A stretch of DNA of 64,000 bases from an uncultured Ruminococcus sp. Lineage in GTDB: Bacteria > Bacillota > Clostridia > Oscillospirales > Ruminococcaceae. Shown one piece after another: positions 37,527-45,598 of this stretch (positions are counted from its first letter, which is position 1; each line of letters starts with the position of its first letter). Made by a program: the position numbers and the translations under genes. Under the pieces are notes generated by a model. The model saw only the letters and a program-made list of their open reading frames with translations, had not been told where the DNA came from and did no database searches. Location of the stretch: NCBI GenBank assembly GCA_934435205.1, contig CAKSAK010000001.1, positions 310,001 to 374,000 of the forward strand. Reading direction: 5' to 3'.

Positions 37527-38840
37527 CTACTTCTCAGAGCAGAACTTGACCTCTTTGCCCTCGAGTATCATGTTTGTTGTTCTTACGGCACACATCTTGC
37601 CGCACATTGAGCAGGTATGTCTGTCGGCAGGTGGGGTCTGCTCAAAGAATCTTCTTGCCTTTTCACCGTCAAGTGCTATCTCGAACATTTCGTCCCAATC
37701 CATTTTGTGACGTGCTGCTGCCATTTTGTCGTCGATATCTCTTGCACCCTTTACGCCCTTTGCGATATCTGCGGCATGGGCTGCTATCTTGCTGGCGATT
37801 ATGCCTTCCTTAACGTCGTCAACGTCTGGAAGTCTGAGATGCTCGGCAGGAGTTACATAGCAGAGGAAGTCTGCACCGCTTGCTGCAGCGATAGCTCCGC
37901 CGATAGCTGATGTGATATGGTCATAGCCAGGGGCGATATCTGTTACCAGTGGTCCGAGAACATAGAAAGGTGCGCCGTGGCATATCTTCTTTTCCATTAT
38001 CATATTTGCGGCGATCTCGTTCATTGCCATATGACCAGGACCCTCTACCATTACCTGAACGTCCTTTTCCCATGCTCTCTTTGTGAGGTTGCCAAGCTCG
38101 ATAAGCTCGGATATCTGAGCGGCATCAGAAGCGTCTGCGAGACATCCCGGACGGAGTGCGTCACCAAGTGAGATAGTAACGTCATACTCTCTGAGTATTT
38201 CAAGTACCTCGTCATAATACTCAAAGAATGGGTTTTCGTTGCCTGTCATCATCATCCATGCGAAAAGCAGTGAACCGCCACGGGAAACGATATTCATTTT
38301 TCTGCCCTCACGTCTGAAAGCTTCTACTGCACGTCTGTTGATACCTGCGTGGATAGTCATAAAGTCAACGCCCTCTTCTGCGTGGGCTTTTACTACCTTA
38401 AGGAAGTCCTGAGCGGATATCTCGAGGAGGTCTTTATCAAGATAGCCGATAGCGTCATACATAGGAACAGTGCCTATCATGGCAGGCGACTTTGCCACAA
38501 GTTCTTTTCTGAAAGTATTGGTCTTGCCGTAGTTTGACAGATCCATGATAGCTTCAGCGCCGAACTTGATAGCCATATCCACTTTCTGCATCTCAATGTC
38601 ATAATTTTTAGCGTCCCCTGAGATACCAAGGTTTACGTTTATCTTAGTTTTAAGACCTTTACCGATACCCTCGGCAGAGAGAGCGGTATGGTTTACGTTG
38701 GCAGGGATAGCAACCTGACCTGCTGCAACGAGAGCCATAAGCTCGTTTACGTCCATATTTTCTTTCTTAGCCACAGTTTCCATTTCAGGGGTAACGATAC
38801 CCTTTTTAGCGGCTTCCATTTGAGTTTTATAATTTCTCAT
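37527..38840 (-). CDS. thiC: Phosphomethylpyrimidine synthase
   Basis: A 437-residue radical SAM enzyme that rearranges aminoimidazole ribotide into hydroxymethylpyrimidine phosphate. This is the short Clostridial form without the N-terminal domain of E. coli ThiC. Motifs: LSNYGKTNTFRKEL, DFMTIHAGINRRAV, LGDALRPGCLADASDAAQ, and the C-terminal CSMCGKMCAV holding the CX2CX4C cluster site. It overlaps the stop of thiD (ATGA) and is controlled by the thi box upstream of thiD. Confidence 0.97.
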   Translation of the reverse strand: MRNYKTQMEAAKKGIVTPEMETVAKKENMDVNELMALVAAGQVAIPANVNHTALSAEGIGKGLKTKINVNLGISGDAKNYDIEMQKVDMAIKFGAEAIMDLSNYGKTNTFRKELVAKSPAMIGTVPMYDAIGYLDKDLLEISAQDFLKVVKAHAEEGVDFMTIHAGINRRAVEAFRREGRKMNIVSRGGSLLFAWMMMTGNENPFFEYYDEVLEILREYDVTISLGDALRPGCLADASDAAQISELIELGNLTKRAWEKDVQVMVEGPGHMAMNEIAANMIMEKKICHGAPFYVLGPLVTDIAPGYDHITSAIGGAIAAASGADFLCYVTPAEHLRLPDVDDVKEGIIASKIAAHAADIAKGVKGARDIDDKMAAARHKMDWDEMFEIALDGEKARRFFEQTPPADRHTCSMCGKMCAVRTTNMILEGKEVKFCSEK

Positions 38841-39640
38841 AGAACAGTTCCTTTCAAATCGTAATAGTCATAAAAGTGATTAACGGGGCTATGTCCTTTG
38901 CCCACAGTGAATGATTTTTCTATTGCCTCGGTGATATAGTTTTTCGCCTTTGTTACAGCGGAGAGCATATCCATACCGTGGGCAAGGTTTGCGGTTATGG
39001 CAGATGACAAAGTACAGCCAGTGCCATGGGTATTAGGCGAATCGACACGCTTGCAGGCAAGCTTATGAACGCCCTCCGGGGTACAGAGAAGATCCACAGC
39101 GTCGCCAGTGAGATGACCGCCTTTGACGAGGACGTTTTTCACGCCCATATCCATTATTATCCTTGCGGCTTTTTCCATGTCGTTTTCATTCTTTATCTCC
39201 AAGCCTGAGATAGCTTCGGCTTCGGGGATATTCGGTGTAAGGAGCGTAACTATAGGAAAGAGCTTTTCCCTCATGGTGGAAACAGTTCCGCCCTCAGAGA
39301 GAGCGTCGCCGCTTGTAGCGACCATGACGGGATCGCAGACGATAATACTTGGTTTATACTCATTAAGCTTATCCGCAACGGCTGATATGATCTCGGCGGT
39401 TGGGAGCATACCGAGTTTTACGGCATCGACGTGGATATCCTCGAACACTGCGTCTATCTGTTTTTGTATCTCCTCAACGGGTACGTTGAAAACAGACAGC
39501 ACACGGGTAGTATTTTCAGCAACGACAGAGGTTATAACGCTCATGCCGAAAGTTTCATTAGCGCTGAAGGCTTTAAGGTCGGCTTGTATACCTGCGCCGC
39601 CTGAGCAATCCGAGCCTGCCACTGACAAACATTTTAACAT
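38837..39640 (-). CDS. thiD: Hydroxymethylpyrimidine / phosphomethylpyrimidine kinase
   Basis: A 267-residue ribokinase-family enzyme that phosphorylates HMP and HMP-P. Motifs: SVAGSDCSGGAGIQADLKAF at the N terminus, VCDPVMVATSGD near 105, TPNIPEAEAISG near 140, and the C-terminal NTHGTGCTLSSAITANLA with the catalytic Asp/Cys loop. First gene of thiD-thiC, about 30 bases after an attenuator hairpin. Confidence 0.97.
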   Translation of the reverse strand: MLKCLSVAGSDCSGGAGIQADLKAFSANETFGMSVITSVVAENTTRVLSVFNVPVEEIQKQIDAVFEDIHVDAVKLGMLPTAEIISAVADKLNEYKPSIIVCDPVMVATSGDALSEGGTVSTMREKLFPIVTLLTPNIPEAEAISGLEIKNENDMEKAARIIMDMGVKNVLVKGGHLTGDAVDLLCTPEGVHKLACKRVDSPNTHGTGCTLSSAITANLAHGMDMLSAVTKAKNYITEAIEKSFTVGKGHSPVNHFYDYYDLKGTVL

Positions 39641-39670
39641 ACTTTATTCCTTTCTCATGGAAAAGGGGCA

Positions 39671-39700
39671 ACAAAAAACCTCCCGACAATGCAGGAGGTA
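39671..39700 (-). terminator. Attenuator terminator of the thiD-thiC leader
   Basis: Minus strand ACCTCC, loop TGCATTGTCG, GGAGGT and six T residues, directly after the TPP aptamer. It is the expected expression platform for transcriptional control. Confidence 0.85.
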
Positions 39701-39713
39701 AAATTTACACAAA

Positions 39714-39800
39714 TTGCTTCCTACACTGGTATTGACCAACAGGTTCAAAGGGTCAGGTTTTACCTTCTCAACCCAGCTTTTTGCTTGGGTCCCCCTGCAA
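39714..39800 (-). ncRNA. TPP riboswitch (thi box) of thiD-thiC
   Basis: On the minus strand the P2-P3 region reads GGGGGACCC ... GGGTTGAGA, followed by CCTGACCCTTTGAACCTG and then AATACCAGTGTAGGAAGC. This is the standard thi-box consensus, with TTGAGA in place of CTGAGA. Thiamine diphosphate binding should favour the terminator just downstream. Confidence 0.93.
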
Positions 39801-39836
39801 ACTATATTCGATTTTTCGCAGTTTTTCTGCTTTTTT

Positions 39837-39865
39837 ATTATAACACTGGTCAGCGAGATTGTCAA
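39837..39865 (-). promoter_or_regulatory. Promoter of thiD-thiC
   Basis: Minus strand TTGACA (39865-39860), 17-base spacer, TATAAT (39842-39837), just upstream of the aptamer. Confidence 0.85.
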
Positions 39866-39910
39866 GGAGAAATTGTGCAGATATCGCAAGTATTATCGAG
39901 CAAACAAAAT

Positions 39911-40005
39911 CGGGCTGTCGAGGGCGCCAGCCCCTACATTTACATTTGAAAATTTGCCGATACAGTGCTATGAAACCAAGCGGGCGACCAAAGGCCGCCC
40001 CTACA
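39911..40005 (+). repeat. Two CCCCTACA-type palindromes
   Basis: 39911-39938 is the GGGCTG/CAGCCC class and 39981-40005 the GCCGCCC class. The intervening sequence (TTGCCGATACA) and a nearby GCCGCAAAATCGCTTTGCTCT piece are fragments of the composite element. Confidence 0.85.
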
Positions 40006-40044
40006 GTTATTCGACAGTTTGTTATGCCGCAAAATCGCTTTGCT

Positions 40045-41034
40045 CTACAGTATTCTCCTGATAGTGTTTATTTTTCCGCAATACTTGATATTTGCAAGAG
40101 GCTGTATTCTGATCCCATAATAGGTACTCATAGCATGGACTATTTTTCCACCGCCTATATACATCGCAACATGACCATAGTTATTACAGATTATCAAGTC
40201 GCCTGCTTCTATATTCTTCAAAGACACTGCTTTTCCCATTTTCGCCTGCGAATATACGCTGTTATACATATTCACACCGGCTTTTCTATAAGCTTGCATT
40301 GTCAATCCACAGCAGTCCGTTGCCTTATACTTTGTTCCGCCCCATACATATCTTCCGCCGTTCATGCTTGCGGCATAATCAACGGCTGTTTTTATTCTCG
40401 CTTTTCTTTCAGGGGTACGCTTCACGCCTTTTCCAACCTTGACGTACTTACCCTTATAGTCGCCTTCATTGATAAGGACATAATTTGCTCCGCCGATATT
40501 CTTGTACTTACCTGCCACACGCTTATTTTTATCGGTAGTGAGAGTACCTGACACAGCCACAGAGGCTTTTGTTTTTGAGGATTTCTTGAACTTACCGTTT
40601 TTAAAGCTATAAAGCTGAACGTTTTTATCTATATGATAGTATGTTTTTGCTGCTGTCTTTACGGTGAGTGCTGATGACTCTGAAACTGCACTGCCGTTCA
40701 CTGCTTTGACGGTCACTTTATAGCTTGTTGAAGCTTTAAGATAAAGCTTGCCATCATCAGTTATATTTATATAGTTATCCTTCTTAAGCGCCTGCCATGT
40801 ATATTTTCTTACATAGCGTCCGTTTACATAGACCTCAAATGTAGTCTTTGATGAAAAGCTCGTGAGATTTTTTACTCCTGCTTCTATTTTATTTGAATAC
40901 GCCTGTCTTTTTATCAAAACAGGTTTTGACATCGAATCAGCGGCAGAAGCTGTTATAACATTCACATAAGTCTTAGCGGCTTCCTGCGGTGCAAATGCCG
41001 CAAAGCTTGTCATTATAACTGATGAAATTATCAC
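40045..41034 (-). CDS. Secreted NlpC/P60 family peptidase
   Basis: A 329-residue exported protein. After a hydrophobic N terminus and an Ala-rich cleavage region (SFAAFAPQEA) comes a region of about 170 residues of beta-rich, Lys-rich sequence, possibly Fn3-like then SH3-like. The C-terminal NlpC/P60 domain (about 215-329) has the catalytic Cys in KATDCCGLTMQAYRKAG and the His in GHVAMYIGGGKIVHA. It probably cuts peptidoglycan peptides. The start is uncertain: GTG at 41034 gives a signal peptide without basic residues, while the in-frame upstream codons encode NLIRK but have no ATG, GTG or TTG. Confidence 0.88.
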   Translation of the reverse strand: MIISSVIMTSFAAFAPQEAAKTYVNVITASAADSMSKPVLIKRQAYSNKIEAGVKNLTSFSSKTTFEVYVNGRYVRKYTWQALKKDNYINITDDGKLYLKASTSYKVTVKAVNGSAVSESSALTVKTAAKTYYHIDKNVQLYSFKNGKFKKSSKTKASVAVSGTLTTDKNKRVAGKYKNIGGANYVLINEGDYKGKYVKVGKGVKRTPERKARIKTAVDYAASMNGGRYVWGGTKYKATDCCGLTMQAYRKAGVNMYNSVYSQAKMGKAVSLKNIEAGDLIICNNYGHVAMYIGGGKIVHAMSTYYGIRIQPLANIKYCGKINTIRRIL

Positions 41035-41576
41035 TGCTGTTATTTTTCTTATTAAATTGATAACGGATCAATCCTTTCCAGTTTTTGTATTTATGTACTT
41101 ATACAATTTCATGTATATTATTATACATCGTTAATTATTACAATCTGTAATAATTAAGTTTCTATTTTGTAAACCTTTATGATAGTATTATACATTTTTG
41201 CTTATTATTAGTATGCGTATCTCCTATTTTAATGCAGTTATTAGCGTTTTCTTGCATTGTTATGAACAGCATATCGTTTTTTATTAATATTATATAAACA
41301 TAATTTATGACAATCTTACAAATAAAAGAAAAACATCATCTTATGGTTTGGTCGATTTAATCAAATATTTTCTATAAACTGGCATTGGCATTTAGCATCA
41401 TTTGCGAAAACGTTTACTGCTATAAAATTACAGTAATCTCAAAGATTGAGAACGATATGTGAAAACTAAAATTATTTTGCGTAAATTAATTGTGAAAAGT
41501 GACAAAAAAGCCGTTCACAAACAGTGAAAAAGTTCTGAAAATTAATTTTTTATAAATAAAATATTGCGAATACCAT
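41035..41576. other. AT-rich intergenic region without a gene
   Basis: This stretch of more than 500 bases lies between the NlpC/P60 gene and the LRR gene promoter. No credible frame, tRNA or CCCCTACA palindrome is seen. It holds one GAAAACGTTTAC site (41406-41417). Confidence 0.6.
41406..41417 (+). promoter_or_regulatory. GAAAACGTTTAC site 1
   Basis: A 12-base sequence with a perfect AAACGTTT palindromic core, about 170 bases upstream of the LRR gene promoter and identical to the site at 41622. It resembles LacI-family or CcpA-type operators. Confidence 0.4.
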
Positions 41577-41605
41577 TGACAAACATAGTTTACTGTAGTA
41601 TAATT
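41577..41605 (+). promoter_or_regulatory. Promoter of LRR protein gene
   Basis: TTGACA (41577-41582), 17-base spacer, TATAAT (41600-41605): a perfect sigma-A promoter. Confidence 0.85.
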
Positions 41606-41621
41606 TCATTAGAAAATACAG

Positions 41622-41633
41622 AAAACGTTTACG
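41622..41633 (+). promoter_or_regulatory. GAAAACGTTTAC site 2
   Basis: A second copy of the 12-mer, about 16 bases past the -10 box. This position suits a repressor that blocks elongation or promoter clearance. Confidence 0.45.
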
Positions 41634-41682
41634 TTCAATTACGAGGTATATATTTATAATTGGTATGATGGAGGTCACGCTG

Positions 41683-42846
41683 ATGAAAAGCATTAATTTT
41701 ATGGGCGACAATGGTTTCAAAGAAGCACTTGAGAGCGTTGGTGTAACTGCAAGCAGCAGTATCAGCAGCGAGAAGATCTCAGGCTGTTTTAAATATGTTA
41801 CGGCTGACGATATGTGTATTATCACTGGATACTGCGGTGACAGCCATATTGAAGTGCTGGAGCTTCCTTTTGAGCTTCGTGGCAAAAAGGTCATAGCTGT
41901 TGCAGGCGGTGCTTTCGCACATCTTTACGACCTTAAATGTGCTGTTATCTCAAAGGACGTTGTTATCATCGGAAGAAAGGCATTTTACAAATGCTGTTCA
42001 CTGGTGAATGTGACTATCCCTGAGAGCGTAAGGTTTATTGGTGAAATGGCATTCTGCGGTTGTGAGTCTCTGAGATTTGCGACTATACCTGATGGTGTGG
42101 AAAGGATCCTGCCATTCACATTCTATAATTGCGACAGTTTGGAGAGAGCTGACCTGCCTGAGAGCGTCAGAGAGATCGGTGAGTCTGCATTCGGTTTCTG
42201 CTCTTCAATGAAAGAAATTTATCTTAATGAAAATATAGTTTCCATAGGAAACGGAGCTTTCCAGAACTGCATTTCCCTGAGAGAGCTTGAGATACCGACA
42301 GCTATGATCGAGATCGCAGAGAATGCTTTCACATTCTGCTCAGGTCTGGAAGCGATCTCTATACCATTTGGAATCGAAGCTGTTGGCGACTACGCATTCT
42401 TCGGCTGCTCTGCTCTGAAAAAGGTCGAGTTCGCAGGATCTGTAAGAAAGATAGGCGAGTGTGCATTTGCACTTTGCGAGAAGCTCGAGAGCGTTTATCT
42501 TCCTGATTCCGTCAGCAGGATAGGAGAGAGAGCGTTTGCTCAGAATACTGTAGTTAAGACGGTAAGGATATCGGGCAAGATCGCTTATGTTGGAAGCGAG
42601 GCTTTCCGTGGCTGTAAGGCTTTGAGAGAAGTTGTTATCCCATCATCTGTGAAGAAGCTTGGCACAAAGGCTTTCGTGGATTGCTCTGAACTGAGAAGCG
42701 TTGTTATCCAGCATGGTGCCGATGGCATTGCGGAGGACGCTTTTGAGAGAGGTGCCGCCTTGATCACTGCTGACGCTGTTTCTGCACTTGATGACGAAAC
42801 ATTCAGGATATCTGAGGCTGTTTACAACAAAAATTTCGCTTTATAA
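41683..42846 (+). CDS. Leucine-rich repeat protein, BspA/LRR_5 type
   Basis: About 387 residues made almost wholly of LRR_5 repeats of about 23 residues (for example IGEMAFCGCESLRFATIPDG and IGESAFGFCSSMKEIYL) from about residue 60 to 365. No signal peptide, LPXTG or dockerin is seen, so it is probably cytoplasmic, unlike most BspA proteins. The ATG at 41683 has GGAGG eight bases upstream; an in-frame ATG at 41665 lacks one. It is strongly transcribed by promoter sequence and framed by two operator-like sites. Function unknown; the repeats suggest protein binding. Confidence 0.88.
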   Translation: MKSINFMGDNGFKEALESVGVTASSSISSEKISGCFKYVTADDMCIITGYCGDSHIEVLELPFELRGKKVIAVAGGAFAHLYDLKCAVISKDVVIIGRKAFYKCCSLVNVTIPESVRFIGEMAFCGCESLRFATIPDGVERILPFTFYNCDSLERADLPESVREIGESAFGFCSSMKEIYLNENIVSIGNGAFQNCISLRELEIPTAMIEIAENAFTFCSGLEAISIPFGIEAVGDYAFFGCSALKKVEFAGSVRKIGECAFALCEKLESVYLPDSVSRIGERAFAQNTVVKTVRISGKIAYVGSEAFRGCKALREVVIPSSVKKLGTKAFVDCSELRSVVIQHGADGIAEDAFERGAALITADAVSALDDETFRISEAVYNKNFAL

Positions 42847-42866
42847 AATATATAACCTCTGGATCT

Positions 42867-42897
42867 GGGCGGCAGCTTTTAAGTTGCCGTCCTTTTT
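42867..42897 (+). terminator. Terminator after LRR gene
   Basis: GGGCGGCAGC, TTTTAA, GTTGCCGTCC and five T residues. Confidence 0.85.
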
Positions 42898-42982
42898 CTG
42901 TCTTGTGGCAGGTGGGCGCTTCCCTACATGGTTTGTGGAACGCATTAGGCAACGTGGATTGACAACAGGTTTGCGGCTTCGA

Positions 42983-43127
42983 CGGGCGAACGCTGTTCGC
43001 CCCTACGGAATGGCTTCCCAGCTGTTGAGATTTGACTTGGATTTTGTTTGCTATGAGATAATAGGATTTAGGCGTGTGGTGAAATTGGTGCGAATAAAAA
43101 AGCGGGCGACAAAAGGTCGCCCCTACA
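42983..43127 (+). repeat. Two CCCCTACA-type palindromes
   Basis: 42983-43006 (GTTCGCCC class) and 43103-43127 (GGTCGCCC class). Apart from the tRNA genes there is no gene between 42847 and 43665. Confidence 0.85.
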
Positions 43128-43187
43128 GTTTAGTGGATATACACAAGCATAAAAAAATACGCTCTGCGGAATGCAGAACGTATTCAG

Positions 43188-43266
43188 TGGGGTGGGTAGT
43201 GAGATTCGAACTCACGGTCTTCAGTGCCACAAACTGACGCGTTAGGCCAGCTACGCTATACCCACC
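43188..43266 (-). tRNA. tRNA-His (GTG)
   Basis: The cloverleaf folds with acceptor GTGGGTA/TACCCAC, the extra 5' G of tRNA-His, anticodon stem TCAGT/ACTGA with anticodon GTG in the loop TTGTGGC, and T-loop GTTCGAATC. CCA is encoded. Confidence 0.93.
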
Positions 43267-43319
43267 ATACATATTAGAAGAAAATACTCGCAGCAGATTT
43301 TCATCTGGAACGAGTTTAA

Positions 43320-43396
43320 TGGTACGCCATACTGGATTCGAACCAGTGACCTACCGCTTAGAAGGCGGTTGCTCTATCCAACTGAGCTAATGACGC
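43320..43396 (-). tRNA. tRNA-Arg (TCT)
   Basis: Acceptor GCGTCAT/ATGGCGT, anticodon stem around CTTCTAA (anticodon TCT, reads AGA), T-loop GTTCGAATC, encoded ACCA end. Confidence 0.93.
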
Positions 43397-43451
43397 ATAC
43401 TGTACTCATGTACTATACACGCAGACTTAGGATAAAAGTCTGTAAGTATAT

Positions 43452-43525
43452 TGGAGCGGGTGATGGGAATCGAACCCACATGACCAGCTTGGAAGGCTGG
43501 AGTTCTACCACTGAACTACACCCGC
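43452..43525 (-). tRNA. tRNA-Gly (TCC)
   Basis: Acceptor GCGGGTG/CACCCGC, anticodon stem CCAGC/GCTGG with loop CTTCCAA (anticodon TCC), T-loop GTTCGATTC, encoded TCCA end. First of the three tRNA genes in transcription order. Confidence 0.94.
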
Positions 43526-43587
43526 ATACTGCCTGACCAGGCGTTTTTTGGTGGTCTCTCAAGCATACCGCTCAATCAACGATATTT

Positions 43588-43616
43588 ATTATACCACTAC
43601 AAAAGCCTTTTGTCAA
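43588..43616 (-). promoter_or_regulatory. Promoter of the tRNA cluster
   Basis: Minus strand TTGACA (43616-43611), 17-base spacer, TATAAT (43593-43588), about 60 bases before tRNA-Gly. Confidence 0.85.
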
Positions 43617-43665
43617 GCACTTTTTTATATTTTTTTCATCTAAATTCAACTTTGTGCAACTTTAC

Positions 43666-44406
43666 TTATTTGTTCTTCTTATGTTGTCTCATTTTATTCA
43701 CTATAACATCTTTGAACAAAAAGCCAACGATACCTGCTACGAGAGCTACTCCAAGCACCACAAGTGCGACCGTGAAGTTGCCGCTTTTTACATTGCTGCC
43801 CAAAATCGTGGAGAGCATTATAGCCGGAAGTCTGCAAGGCATGACATAATAGAAAAAATCCTTCTTGCTTATGGGAGTCAGGGGGACGATATATGAGATA
43901 ACGTCCTTTGGTATTCCCGGTATGAGATAGAGGATTATAAGGATAACGGTCAGCTTTTTCTCGTTTTGCAGGAATTTGAATTTTTTTAGCTGTTTCTCAT
44001 CGACAAAGGCTTCCACTATCGGTCTGCCAAATTTTTTCACAAGCACGAATATTGCCATTGTGCCAAGGAGCGTACCTAAGAATGATAGCAGCCCGCCCCA
44101 GAACCAGCCGAACAGCACTCCGCCCACCACTTGTATAGGCGGTATGACCGCTATGACCACTTGAAGAGCTTGTATGAACGTGAAGATAAGCACGCCCACA
44201 ATGCCACTGTAGTTATCAAGCTTACGCTCCAAGGCTGCAATGCCTGCCTCGCTGTGAAGCGCTTTTATAAGAGGTATACACGCCACTGTAGCCATTACTA
44301 TGACCGCTATTATTGCAACAAGGCTTATTATCTGTATTTTTTTCTTGTGCCTTGCAGTTTGGATCTTTGCCTCGTCTAATACTTCTTTCTCTTGTTCTTC
44401 GTTCAT
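43666..44406 (-). CDS. TVP38/TMEM64 (DedA-like) membrane protein
   Basis: A 246-residue membrane protein with about six hydrophobic segments after a charged cytosolic N terminus. The family core is visible: IPPIQVVGGVLFGWFWGG, GTLLGTMAIFVLVKKFGRP and LIPGIPKDVISYIVPLTP. These proteins are thought to move or flip lipids; the substrate here is unknown. Last gene of the DUF5685 - DnaJ - membrane - TVP38 run, 13 bases after the preceding gene. Confidence 0.9.
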   Translation of the reverse strand: MNEEQEKEVLDEAKIQTARHKKKIQIISLVAIIAVIVMATVACIPLIKALHSEAGIAALERKLDNYSGIVGVLIFTFIQALQVVIAVIPPIQVVGGVLFGWFWGGLLSFLGTLLGTMAIFVLVKKFGRPIVEAFVDEKQLKKFKFLQNEKKLTVILIILYLIPGIPKDVISYIVPLTPISKKDFFYYVMPCRLPAIMLSTILGSNVKSGNFTVALVVLGVALVAGIVGFLFKDVIVNKMRQHKKNK

Positions 44407-44419
44407 AAAAACGTCACCG

Positions 44420-44962
44420 TCATTTTCTTCTGAGTATTTTTTTTCTAAACCAATTTATGTACATATCTGTCAACTGTGTGAGGGCATAGTCATAAATAAA
44501 GAAAAACAGGTTTGCCGCTGCCCACAGGACAAGCACGGCATACTTGCCGAACATCTCCATTCCCTCGAGCATATCCACCGAAGTAAAGATATACTGAAAT
44601 GCCAAAAAGAATATGACTATCGCCGCATTGAACACTGCAAGCTTTATTGCCCACACAAGCAGGCGGTTTTTCTTTTGGTCGAGATAATATTTAAGTATTG
44701 GATAATACCCCATGAACAATATGAAAAGCAGGGTGGCTTCATAATTTGGGGTCACGAAAATGCTCAGCAGGCTCACTGCGCAATAGGTGGCTATCGCCCA
44801 GTTTTTATCCACCTCCACTATCATCACAACCATCATGAAGCCTGCGAAGGTAGGGATAGTATAATTGAGCATGGGCAAAAAACTGCTTGAAAACATCAAA
44901 AGCAGGCAGACAGCAGAGCATATGCCGCCAAGTGCCACTCGAAAAGCTATTTTATTTCTCAT
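44420..44962 (-). CDS. Predicted membrane protein, ECF S-component-like
   Basis: A 180-residue protein with five or six hydrophobic segments. The N terminus (RVALGGICSAVCLLLMFSSSFLPM) resembles the start of substrate subunits of ECF transporters, but no known substrate motif is seen and I do not assign one. It lies 6 bases after the DnaJ gene and 13 before the TVP38 gene, so the four genes form one operon. Confidence 0.75.
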   Translation of the reverse strand: MRNKIAFRVALGGICSAVCLLLMFSSSFLPMLNYTIPTFAGFMMVVMIVEVDKNWAIATYCAVSLLSIFVTPNYEATLLFILFMGYYPILKYYLDQKKNRLLVWAIKLAVFNAAIVIFFLAFQYIFTSVDMLEGMEMFGKYAVLVLWAAANLFFFIYDYALTQLTDMYINWFRKKILRRK

Positions 44963-44968
44963 GATTAT

Positions 44969-45598
44969 TTAACAGCAAGGGATAAGGTCGCCGCCCATCA
45001 TTTCACAGCAGCAGTCTGCACAGCAAAGTGAGGTACAGCAATCCGGTCCGCTCATGCCGCCTGCTCTATAGCCTTGGGTTGGGTTGCCGCTCATATAGCC
45101 GCTTCGCTGTCTGTTCATCTGGGCAAGCACACTTTGATACTCCATATTGCTAGGGTCGAGCTGGACGGCTCTTGTGAAGTTATTGTATGCCTCGTTGAGC
45201 CAGCCTCTGCGGTGACAGATAGTGCCTTTAAGAAAATACCACTCGGCATTTCTTTCCGAGGAGGACACATCATCAAGCATCTGGTCTGCCTGAGTGTAGC
45301 TTCCGCTTTGGATAAGGCTTCTGATATAGCCTGAGTCAAAGCCCTGCGAAGAGGCATAGCCGTCATAGCCGCTTCCTGCGGAATTATAGGAGCTTCCACC
45401 CCCACGTCTTGAAGTCATGATCTGATCGTAGGCGGCATTTATCTCGGACATTTTCTCCTCAGCTACATCAGCTAGGGGGTTATCCTGATACTGGTCGGGG
45501 TGATATTTTTTCACAAGCTCTTTATAAGCTGATTTTATTTCAGCGTCTGAAGCTGTTGGGGATACACCTAAAATTTTGTAAGGGTCTTTGGAGATCAT
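44969..45598 (-). CDS. DnaJ-domain protein with Cys-rich tail
   Basis: A 209-residue co-chaperone-like protein. The J domain (about 1-62) starts DPYKILGVSPTASDAEIKSA and holds YHPDQ, the HPD motif needed to stimulate Hsp70. A Ser/Gly linker leads to a TPR-like segment (about 95-160, NAEWYFLKGTICHRRGWLNE). The tail is unusual: ten cysteines in the last 25 residues or so (CCTSLCCADCCCEMM and a final CC), perhaps metal or membrane binding. It overlaps the DUF5685 gene by 4 bases. Confidence 0.9.
   Translation of the reverse strand: MISKDPYKILGVSPTASDAEIKSAYKELVKKYHPDQYQDNPLADVAEEKMSEINAAYDQIMTSRRGGGSSYNSAGSGYDGYASSQGFDSGYIRSLIQSGSYTQADQMLDDVSSSERNAEWYFLKGTICHRRGWLNEAYNNFTRAVQLDPSNMEYQSVLAQMNRQRSGYMSGNPTQGYRAGGMSGPDCCTSLCCADCCCEMMGGDLIPCC

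Noticed and set aside
37291..37710. Plus-strand frame through the tandem repeat after thiC
   Set aside because: It runs over non-coding repeats and is antisense to thiC.
41404..41420. CcpA cre site before the LRR gene
   Set aside because: GCGAAAACGTTTACTGC resembles a cre box in part, but the conserved TG...CA ends are not both present; I list it only as an operator-like repeat.
42788..43237. Plus-strand 149-residue frame after the LRR gene
   Set aside because: It overlaps the 3' end of the LRR gene, its terminator, two palindromes and part of tRNA-His.
44300..44890. Plus-strand 196-residue frame rich in His and Cys
   Set aside because: It is antisense to two membrane-protein genes; the His and Cys richness is the usual shadow of hydrophobic codons.
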